Part shown: positions 6,074-11,451 of the stretch, piece by piece
Numbering within the stretch: position 1 is the first letter of the stretch
Layout: every line of letters starts with the position of its first letter
Assembly (NCBI GenBank): GCA_030607715.1
Contig: JAUWJM010000044.1
Span: 1 to 11,451 of the forward strand
Length of the DNA: 11,451 nucleotides
Direction: 5' to 3'
Origin: Candidatus Aerophobota bacterium
Lineage (GTDB): Bacteria; Aerophobota; Aerophobia; Aerophobales; B3-G15
The notes under the pieces: model-generated
What the model saw: only the letters and a program-made list of their open reading frames with translations
Told to the model about the DNA's origin: nothing
The model's database searches: none
Made by a program: the position numbers and the translations under genes

Positions 6074-6493
6074 ATGATGAAAGTATATGAGTTTATTAAT
6101 CACACGGCAGATTTGGGAATAAGAGTCAGAGGTAATTCTTTAAGGGAATTATTTGAAAGAGCGGCCTGGGCAATGTTTGATATCCTGGTGGAGCTTAAAG
6201 GAGTAAAACTTAAAAAAATAAAACAAATTGAAATTGAAGGAGAGCAGATAGACGAACTTTTAGTTAATTGGCTACGAGAACTGCTTTATAAGCTCAATGG
6301 AGAGGGCTATCTTTTTAGAGAATTTAAAGTGGAAAAGTTAAATGAGCAAGGTCTTAAAGCAAAGGTAAAGGGAGAAAAATTGAATCTGTCCCATCATCAA
6401 TTAAAAACTGAAATAAAGGCAGTTACCTATCATGGGCTAAAGGTCAAAAAGAAGGGGAATATTTGGGAAGCTCAGGTAATATTTGATGTATAG
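6074..6493 (+). CDS. Archease, RtcB activator
   Basis: A 139-residue archease, the small metal-binding protein that speeds guanylylation and multiple turnover of the RNA ligase RtcB and lets it use more nucleotide cofactors. Family marks are the N-terminal FINHTADLGIRVRG (residues 7-20, with D13 a likely metal ligand), the helix ELLVNWLRELLYKLN, the late strand KAVTYHGLKV, and the family-typical ending IFDV. The length is typical. Two adjacent ATGs (6074, 6077) are possible starts, and the only ribosome-site-like sequence is AGG directly before them. It lies 24 bases after tsaD and one gene before rtcB's own promoter, so it is probably read with tsaD while its partner ligase has separate input as well. 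The gene pairing itself supports the call. Confidence 0.93.
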   Translation: MMKVYEFINHTADLGIRVRGNSLRELFERAAWAMFDILVELKGVKLKKIKQIEIEGEQIDELLVNWLRELLYKLNGEGYLFREFKVEKLNEQGLKAKVKGEKLNLSHHQLKTEIKAVTYHGLKVKKKGNIWEAQVIFDV

Positions 6494-6499
6494 AAAAAT

Positions 6500-6526
6500 A
6501 GGGGTCAGGTCTCAACATTTGACATT
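6500..6526 (+). repeat. Possible mobile-element remnant (GGGGTCAGGTCT motif)
   Basis: The stretch begins AGGGGTCAGGTCTCAACATT and runs into TTGACATT. From memory, similar strings lie beside IS200/REP-type transposase genes in many environmental genomes; no transposase is present here. Its last bases form the -35 box of the rtcB promoter. This is a recollection, not a database match. Confidence 0.3.
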
Positions 6527-6546
6527 CATTCTCATCATATTATACT
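6519..6546 (+). promoter_or_regulatory. Strong sigma-70-type promoter of rtcB (TTGACA-16-TATACT)
   Basis: TTGACA at 6519-6524 and TATACT at 6541-6546, 16 bases apart, 81 bases before the rtcB ATG. Boxes and spacing are identical to the promoter at 2074-2101. It would make rtcB expression partly independent of the tsaD-archease transcript. Confidence 0.7.
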
Positions 6547-6581
6547 GAATAAAAATAGAAAATACTGATTTTCCATGACCT

Positions 6582-6600
6582 CCGCGTGCTCTGCGGTGAA
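6582..6600. repeat. GC-rich mini-palindrome in the rtcB leader
   Basis: CCGC (6582-6585) and GCGG (6593-6596) flank a seven-base loop in an otherwise AT-rich leader, ending in CTCTGCGGTGAA. The composition differs from its surroundings and resembles dispersed intergenic repeats; it may form a small 5' UTR hairpin. Confidence 0.25.
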
Positions 6601-6626
6601 TAATTCTGAATTTGCAGGGGAAATAA

Positions 6627-8075
6627 ATGAACAATGAATTTAACCTAAAAAAAATTGATGATTACCGCTGGGAGATACCTAAATCTGAGGGGATGAGAGT
6701 ACCAGGAAGGCTTTACGCTGATGAGAAAATGATCCGGATAATTGAGAAAGATAGAGCCCCCCTTCAGGTTAAAAATGTTGCTTATCTTCCCGGAATTATA
6801 AAATATTCCTTAGCTATGCCCGATATGCACTGGGGGTATGGGTTCTGCATAGGAGGAGTAGCAGCTACTGACCCTGAGAAAGGGGGTGTAATTTCCCCCG
6901 GAGGTATAGGTTATGACATAAATTGTGGGGTGAGGCTTGTTCGCACCAATCTAACTTATCCTGATGTAAGAAATAGTCTGCAAAAGCTTCTGATAGCTTT
7001 GTTTAGCCGTATTCCCTGTGGCGTGGGTTCAACTTCTAATTTAAGGCTATCCTTTTCCGAGTTATCCAGGGTGTTAAAGGAAGGAGCAAAATGGGTAGTA
7101 AAAAAGGGATTTGGCTCAGAGGAAGACCTGGAAAGAACAGAGGAATGCGGAACTATGTCAGGAGCTGATCCTGAAAAGGTCAGTCAGCGAGCCTATAAGA
7201 GAGGGAATAATCAATTAGGAACTCTTGGCTCGGGAAATCATTTTTTAGAGATAGATGAGGTGGAAGAAATTTATGATGCAAGAATAGCTAAAAGCTTTGG
7301 TTTATTTCAAGGACAAATTGCCGTAACTATTCACTGTGGTTCCAGAGGTTTAGGATATCAGATATGTGATGATTACTTAGCTCAAATGCGTCAGGCCATA
7401 ATAAAATATAACATCTCTCTTCCTGATAGACAGCTATCCTGTGCTCCTCTTACATCTTTTGAAGGGAAAAATTACTTTGCTGCTATGGCTGGTGCAGCCA
7501 ATTATGCCTGGGCTAATCGTCAAATGATAATGCATTGGACAAGAGAAGTTTTTGAGAAAGTATTAAATCTTTCTCCTAAAGAACTGGGAATGCAACTGGT
7601 TTACGATGTATGCCACAATATAGGTAAATTTGAGGAATACACAATAAATGGAAAAACAAAGACAGTCTTTGTTCATAGAAAAGGAGCTACCCGGGCCTTC
7701 CCTGCTCATCATCCTCAGGTACCGGAGCCATATCAAGAAGTAGGGCAACCGGTGCTTGTTCCCGGAGATATGGGCACCAACTCTTATGTAATGGTGGGAA
7801 CAAACATAGCCATGAAGGAAACCTGGGGAAGCACCTGCCATGGAGCAGGAAGAGTTCTGTCTCGAACCAGAGCAAAAAAAATAGCCCGGGGAAGATCTAT
7901 AGAAAGGGAACTAAAAGATAAAGGAATATTGATAATGGCTAAAGGTAGAGAAACTATAGCTGAGGAGATGCCCGAGGCTTACAAGGATATTGACCAGGTA
8001 GTAAATATAGTAGATAAAGCTGGCCTTTCTAAAAAAGTAGCTAAATTAAAGCCCATAGCTGTAATCAAAGGATAA
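6627..8075 (+). CDS. rtcB: RNA-splicing ligase RtcB
   Basis: GTP- and Mn-dependent ligase that joins RNA 2',3'-cyclic phosphate (or 3'-phosphate) ends to 5'-OH ends, used in RNA repair and, in archaea and animals, tRNA splicing. It has 482 residues, the length of the archaeal-type full enzyme. The metal ligands fall where expected: D97 and C100 in GYDINCGVR, H205 in GSGNHFLE, H236 in IHCGSRGLG and H330 in DVCHNIGK. The guanylylated histidine is H405 in STCHGAGR. The N-terminal LAMPDMHWGYG and IGGVAA motifs are intact. The ATG at 6627 follows AGGGGA at a short spacing. It has its own promoter and archease lies just upstream, so the pair forms a complete ligation module. No RtcA cyclase or RtcR regulator is nearby. 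It converges on cimA, with only 61 bases between the stops. Confidence 0.97.
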   Translation: MNNEFNLKKIDDYRWEIPKSEGMRVPGRLYADEKMIRIIEKDRAPLQVKNVAYLPGIIKYSLAMPDMHWGYGFCIGGVAATDPEKGGVISPGGIGYDINCGVRLVRTNLTYPDVRNSLQKLLIALFSRIPCGVGSTSNLRLSFSELSRVLKEGAKWVVKKGFGSEEDLERTEECGTMSGADPEKVSQRAYKRGNNQLGTLGSGNHFLEIDEVEEIYDARIAKSFGLFQGQIAVTIHCGSRGLGYQICDDYLAQMRQAIIKYNISLPDRQLSCAPLTSFEGKNYFAAMAGAANYAWANRQMIMHWTREVFEKVLNLSPKELGMQLVYDVCHNIGKFEEYTINGKTKTVFVHRKGATRAFPAHHPQVPEPYQEVGQPVLVPGDMGTNSYVMVGTNIAMKETWGSTCHGAGRVLSRTRAKKIARGRSIERELKDKGILIMAKGRETIAEEMPEAYKDIDQVVNIVDKAGLSKKVAKLKPIAVIKG

Positions 8076-8093
8076 AGATGACTATCAACTTCT

Positions 8094-8107
8094 ACGCATT
8101 CACGCAT
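8094..8107. repeat. Short tandem motif ACGCAT-TC-ACGCAT
   Basis: A second example of the 6-2-6 motif found inverted at 1657-1670, again directly downstream of a gene. It lies in the 61-base gap between the convergent rtcB and cimA stops. No convincing terminator hairpin is visible in that gap. Confidence 0.35.
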
Positions 8108-8136
8108 CTACCCTTTCACCTTTTGTTTTTAGCCTC

Positions 8137-9690
8137 TTATTTGTTCAGCTTATACTCAATGGAATCCAAGAGTGCCTTCCAACTTGCCTCTATAATGTTA
8201 GAGGAAACGCCTACCGTCCCCCATCTATCTTTCTTATCAGAAGATTCTATTAAAACCCTGGTCTTAGCTTCTGTGCCAGCTCCAGTATCAATAATACGCA
8301 CTTTGTAATCGGCAAGGTGCATCCTGGAAATTTGAGGATAACTGGACCGAAGAGCCTTGCGAAGAGCCTTATCTAAAGCGTTAACTGGACCATTTCCCTC
8401 AGCTACAGTATGAACAATTTCTCCCTTTAACCTCAACTTTACTGTAGCCTCTGAGACTAAGGTATCATCTTTCCTTTTTTCTACAATTACCCGAAAACCT
8501 TCCAGATCAAAGAACTTTTTGTATTCTCCCAGATTTTTCTTGACTAAAAGCTCAAAGGAACCATCAGCTGCCTCAAATTCATAGCCTCCGTTCTCCAGTT
8601 CCTTTACCTGATCGATTAACCTTTTAATTAAATCTGTAGGTCCCTTAATTCCTAATTCTTTTTCTTTAAGCTTGTAAAGAACCGAACTTCTCCCGGCTAA
8701 TTCACTAATAATAACTCTTCTTTTATTCCCTACTACCTCTGGATTAACATGCTCATAGGTTTTTCCATCACGAGAAACAGCACTGGCATGAATTCCTCCC
8801 TTATGAGCAAAAGCTGATTTTCCTACATAGGGTTGACGCTCATCAGGAGTAAGATTAGCTAATTCACTAACCCAGCGAGAGAGCCGTGTAAAAGAGCTTA
8901 AACCTTTCCTGGGAATACAATCTATGCCAAGTTTTAACCTTAAATTAGGAATAACTACACAGAGATCTGCATTCCCACATCTCTCTCCATATCCATTTAT
9001 AGTTCCCTGGATTTGCCTTACTCCTATTCTAACAGCTAAGATAGAATTAGCTACTGCCATTCCACTATCATTATGAGCATGGATACCTAAACACTCTCCC
9101 ATTTCCTCTCTAACCACTCTAACGATCTGATCTACCTCGTAAGGCATACAACCCCCATTAGTATCACATAAAACCAGACAATCAGCCCCAGCTTCCCTGG
9201 CAACTTTTAAAGTTTTTAGAGCATAAGAGGGGTTATCCTTATATCCATCAAAGAAGTGTTCAGCATCAAAAATTACCTCTCTATCTCTAATTTTTAAAAA
9301 ATTAATTGAATCCTCTATCATGCGAAGATTCTCATCCTCATCTGTTCTCAAAGCTTTTTTAACATGGAAAATCCAGCTTTTTCCAACCAGGGTAATTACT
9401 GGAGTTTCAGACTCTAAAAGGGACTTTAGATTGGGATCATCCTCTGCTTTAATATCTTTTCTCCGAGTGCTTCCAAAAGCAGCGATCTTGGATTTATTAA
9501 AGGAAAAACTCTTAATCCTTTTAAAGAACTCCATATCTTTGGGATTAGAGCCAGGCCAACCTCCCTCAATATAGTCTATCCCTAATTTATCCAGTTCCTT
9601 AGCAATTTCAATTTTATCCAGTAGAGAAAAAGAAACATCAGCAGCCTGTGCTCCATCTCGCAAAGTAGTATCGTAAACCTTAACCTTCAT
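8137..9690 (-). CDS. cimA: (R)-citramalate synthase
   Basis: Condenses acetyl-CoA with pyruvate to (R)-citramalate, the first step of the threonine-independent route to 2-oxobutyrate and isoleucine. It has 517 residues, the length of the long CimA type. The TIM-barrel part has DTTLRDG at 7-13, the metal-binding HAHND with H204 and H206, and QGTINGYGERCGNADL. The C-terminal part from about residue 385 is the LeuA-type allosteric dimer domain (VRIIDTGAGTEAKTRV), probably sensing isoleucine. DTTLRDGAQAADVSFS distinguishes it from 2-isopropylmalate synthases, which usually read DTTLRDGEQ. The ATG at 9690 has AAGGAG 8 bases upstream (9699-9704); an upstream in-frame start would place 14 extra residues over the hairpin and ribosome site and is rejected. 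It is the last gene of the minus-strand operon, directly after the deleted leuB. Confidence 0.93.
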   Translation of the reverse strand: MKVKVYDTTLRDGAQAADVSFSLLDKIEIAKELDKLGIDYIEGGWPGSNPKDMEFFKRIKSFSFNKSKIAAFGSTRRKDIKAEDDPNLKSLLESETPVITLVGKSWIFHVKKALRTDEDENLRMIEDSINFLKIRDREVIFDAEHFFDGYKDNPSYALKTLKVAREAGADCLVLCDTNGGCMPYEVDQIVRVVREEMGECLGIHAHNDSGMAVANSILAVRIGVRQIQGTINGYGERCGNADLCVVIPNLRLKLGIDCIPRKGLSSFTRLSRWVSELANLTPDERQPYVGKSAFAHKGGIHASAVSRDGKTYEHVNPEVVGNKRRVIISELAGRSSVLYKLKEKELGIKGPTDLIKRLIDQVKELENGGYEFEAADGSFELLVKKNLGEYKKFFDLEGFRVIVEKRKDDTLVSEATVKLRLKGEIVHTVAEGNGPVNALDKALRKALRSSYPQISRMHLADYKVRIIDTGAGTEAKTRVLIESSDKKDRWGTVGVSSNIIEASWKALLDSIEYKLNK

Positions 9691-9717
9691 AATTATAACT
9701 CCTTGCCTTAAGTTAAC

Positions 9718-9744
9718 CCCGTTAGATAGCAAGCATCTAACGGG
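9718..9744. repeat. 10-bp perfect palindrome between leuB remnant and cimA
   Basis: CCCGTTAGAT (9718-9727) and ATCTAACGGG (9735-9744) flank a seven-base loop. The stop codon of the leuB remnant lies in one arm. On the plus strand four T's follow, resembling a weak terminator, but no plus-strand gene precedes it. On the minus strand no T-run follows, so it should not terminate the operon. It may be an mRNA-stabilising hairpin or a dispersed palindromic element. Confidence 0.5.
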
Positions 9745-10037
9745 TTTTATCGCAGATTAAGTTTATCTGTTTTCTTACCAGATCTCCCATTTTTCTTGTT
9801 CCCACAAGTTTTTTATTCCTTATTTTAATATCCTTAGTTCTGTATCCCTTATCCAAAACTTCCTCTATTGCTTTTTCTATTATCTTAGCTTCTTTGCATA
9901 AATTAAAACTGTGCCTTAACATTAAAGCTACTGACATAATCATAGCTAAAGGATTAGCCTCATCTTTTCCAGCTATATCAGATCACCTCCGGGCCAATAC
10001 CATCTCCTGGTAGGATAGCAATAAGCTCTTTACTCAC
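9737..10037 (-). pseudogene. leuB: 3-isopropylmalate dehydrogenase, internally deleted
   Basis: LeuB oxidises and decarboxylates 3-isopropylmalate, or 3-methylmalate in the citramalate route, to a 2-oxoacid with NAD+. The GTG start at 10035-10037 overlaps the last codons of leuD and has AGGA six bases upstream. The first 19 codons read as a normal LeuB N-terminus (SKELIAILPGDGIGPEVI) and then meet TGA at 9978-9980. From 9982 another frame carries the normal C-terminus: DIAGKDEANPLAMIMS, LMLRHSFNL, GYRTKDI and MGDLV, stopping at 9737. The family has about 355 residues, so roughly 250 codons with the substrate-binding core and catalytic residues are gone. The 81-residue tail could not fold alone as an enzyme. 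This could be a real deletion or an assembly collapse; the clean surrounding operon fits either. Confidence 0.88.
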
Positions 10038-10527
10038 TTTTAATCCTTTCTATAACCCATTTTTCTATTCCACCCTTTTCTATTAAATCCTGTAAAAATT
10101 TAGGATAAGGAATAGCAAAATAAACCTTTCCCCGGGTAAGATTTTCAATTTTTCCTTTAATAGTATCAATTCTAAGTGTGTCTTTCTCTTCAATTTCCTG
10201 AAAAACTTCTCTTGCCTCCAGAATAGGAAGTCCTATATTTATAGCATTACGGAAGAATATCCTGGCAAAAGAGATTGCTATTATACACTTCACCCCTGCT
10301 GCCTTTAAAGATAGGGGAGCATGTTCTCTGGAAGAACCACAGCCAAAATTTTCCCCTGCTACAATGATCTTAGCTTCCTTAATCCTGAATAAAAAATCTT
10401 TATCTATCCCTTCCATACAATGTCGGGCTAACTCCTCTGGATCAGTAGTGTTTAGATAACAAGCCGGAATAATTTCATCGGTATTTACGTTATCTTTATA
10501 TTTTATTACTTTTCCTTTAATCTGCAA
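10030..10527 (-). CDS. leuD: 3-isopropylmalate / citramalate isomerase small subunit LeuD
   Basis: Small subunit of the iron-sulfur isomerase that, with LeuC, converts 2-isopropylmalate to 3-isopropylmalate and citramalate to 3-methylmalate. It has 165 residues, the short archaeal/thermophile type. Diagnostic motifs are NTDEIIPACYL near 15-25, GENFGCGSSREHAP at 58-71 and SFARIFFRNAINIGLPILE. The start is TTG at 10525-10527 with AGGAGAG six bases upstream; no ATG fits this frame and position, and the family N-terminus matches this start. The stop of the preceding oxidoreductase gene is one base away, and the leuB start overlaps its end by 8 bases, so translation is coupled throughout. LeuC is not in the window and is expected upstream or elsewhere. 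Confidence 0.94.
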   Translation of the reverse strand: MQIKGKVIKYKDNVNTDEIIPACYLNTTDPEELARHCMEGIDKDFLFRIKEAKIIVAGENFGCGSSREHAPLSLKAAGVKCIIAISFARIFFRNAINIGLPILEAREVFQEIEEKDTLRIDTIKGKIENLTRGKVYFAIPYPKFLQDLIEKGGIEKWVIERIKSE

Positions 10528-10528
10528 T

Positions 10529-11451
10529 TCATTCTCTCCTCTTTAATACTTGCATCTTTATCTGCTGGGGAGTAGGCACCCCTCCCCCCATCCTTCCATA
10601 AAAATAAACTGGACAGGTGCCCTCTACAGCTAACTTAACATCTTCTAACATCTGGCCTGCACTCATCTCTACCACAAAGATAGATTGCACCCGGGAAGAG
10701 ATTTTCTTAAGATACTGATAAGGAAAAGGCCACAGTGTAATGGGGCGAAAAAGAGCGGCTTTTATTCCTTCCTCTTTAAGTATATTAACTGCAGACTGGC
10801 AAACCCGAGCCATACTTCCATAAGCTACCAGAAGTATTTGAGGATCATCAGGGGCTATTAGTTGATACCTTATCTCCTTTTCTCTAATTTCCAGAAACTT
10901 TTCCTGCAGTTTATCATTACAGCGCTCCAGGTATCCCTCTTTTAAAAAAAGAGATCTTATAATATTAGGTGATATACACTTAGCGCCCATCAAAGCCCAT
11001 TTTTTCTTATTATCCACAGATGAAAATTCTTCTCTTAGCCTTACGCCTTCCATCATTTGTGCTAAAATAGCATCAGCAAGAATAAGAACTGGATTACGAT
11101 ATTTATCAGCTAAATCAAAGGCAATTCCTGCAAAATCAGCCATTTCTTGAACAGAATTAGGAGCTAAAACAATGTTATTATAGTCTCCATGCCCCCCTCC
11201 TTTAGTAGCCTGATAGTAATCAGATTGAGAAGGAGCTATATTTCCCAATCCTGGTCCTCCCCTCATTATATTCACAATTAATGCCGGAAGCTCAGCTCCA
11301 GATAAATAGGAAATTCCTTCCTGCATTAAACTTATCCCAGGGCTGGAGGAGGAAGTCATTGCTCGAGCCCCTGCTGCTGAGGCTCCATAAACCATATTTA
11401 TAGCAGCTAATTCACTTTCTGCTTGAAGAAAAACTCCCCCTACTTCTCTAA
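10529..11451 (-). CDS. 2-oxoacid:ferredoxin oxidoreductase alpha subunit, N-terminus cut by window edge
   Basis: Part of a thiamine-diphosphate, iron-sulfur enzyme that converts a 2-oxoacid plus CoA to acyl-CoA, CO2 and reduced ferredoxin, or runs in reverse. About 307 residues are visible, and the frame stays open to the window edge. FLQAESELAAINMVYGA and RAMTSSSSPGISLMQEG are the classic VorB/KorA alpha signatures, followed by AELPALIVNIMRGGPGLG. The C-terminal domain II (ILLVAYGSMARV to VVEMSAGQM) ends in GRMGGGVPTP, so this end is complete. It resembles the branched-chain (VOR) or 2-oxoglutarate (KOR) type, and substrate choice cannot be read from this subunit alone. The beta and gamma genes that usually follow alpha are absent; leuD starts one base after the stop. 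Confidence 0.9.
   Translation of the reverse strand, partial: REVGGVFLQAESELAAINMVYGASAAGARAMTSSSSPGISLMQEGISYLSGAELPALIVNIMRGGPGLGNIAPSQSDYYQATKGGGHGDYNNIVLAPNSVQEMADFAGIAFDLADKYRNPVLILADAILAQMMEGVRLREEFSSVDNKKKWALMGAKCISPNIIRSLFLKEGYLERCNDKLQEKFLEIREKEIRYQLIAPDDPQILLVAYGSMARVCQSAVNILKEEGIKAALFRPITLWPFPYQYLKKISSRVQSIFVVEMSAGQMLEDVKLAVEGTCPVYFYGRMGGGVPTPQQIKMQVLKRRE

Noticed and set aside
9691..9732. 14-residue N-terminal extension of CimA
   Set aside because: It would lie over the palindrome and the AAGGAG ribosome site; the family begins just before DTTLRDG.
9718..9744. Integron attC-like site (GTTAGAT ... ATCTAAC)
   Set aside because: The core sequences are in the wrong order for attC, the loop is only seven bases, and no integrase or cassette structure is present.
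9978..9980. Selenocysteine or recoded UGA within leuB
   Set aside because: The sequence after the TGA is the LeuB C-terminus in another frame with about 250 codons missing, so recoding would not restore a protein.

Overview
The window is gene-dense, AT-rich bacterial chromosome. A signal-peptide-bearing beta-barrel protein ending in phenylalanine indicates an outer membrane. A 2-oxoacid:ferredoxin oxidoreductase subunit and a citramalate synthase indicate an anaerobic lifestyle. This combination would fit an uncultured diderm anaerobe (Aerophobota- or Atribacterota-like lineages come to mind), but the lineage is only a guess from gene style. No phage, CRISPR, tRNA or rRNA gene was recognised.

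Left part (1-2276): the 3' two thirds of ligA (NAD-dependent DNA ligase) is followed by a YfcE/MJ0936-type phosphoesterase. Next comes a 619-bp gene-free stretch. Its first half (1672-1912) folds by eye into a branched RNA closed by a 12-bp end-to-end helix; I do not recognise the family. Its second half holds a stack of TTGACA-type promoters and a 5' leader for an outer membrane beta-barrel gene.

Middle (2277-8075, all plus strand): the beta-barrel gene ends at an intrinsic terminator and is followed by a MalK/UgpC-type sugar ABC transporter ATPase. A second terminator follows, whose 3' arm also carries the Shine-Dalgarno of the next gene. Then comes an RNA/translation cluster: a YacP/Rae1-like NYN endoribonuclease, tsaD (tRNA t6A synthesis), archease and the RNA ligase rtcB. 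rtcB has its own near-consensus promoter.

Right part (minus strand, 11451 to 8137): a 2-oxoacid:ferredoxin oxidoreductase alpha subunit (cut by the window edge), leuD, a grossly deleted leuB and cimA form one tightly packed operon. LeuB is the main anomaly. Only its first 19 codons and last 81 codons remain, joined out of frame, so about 250 codons are missing. CimA, LeuCD and LeuB would together make 2-oxobutyrate from pyruvate and acetyl-CoA, and the oxidoreductase could interconvert such 2-oxoacids with acyl-CoAs. As written, the LeuB step is broken unless another copy exists or the deletion is an assembly error.
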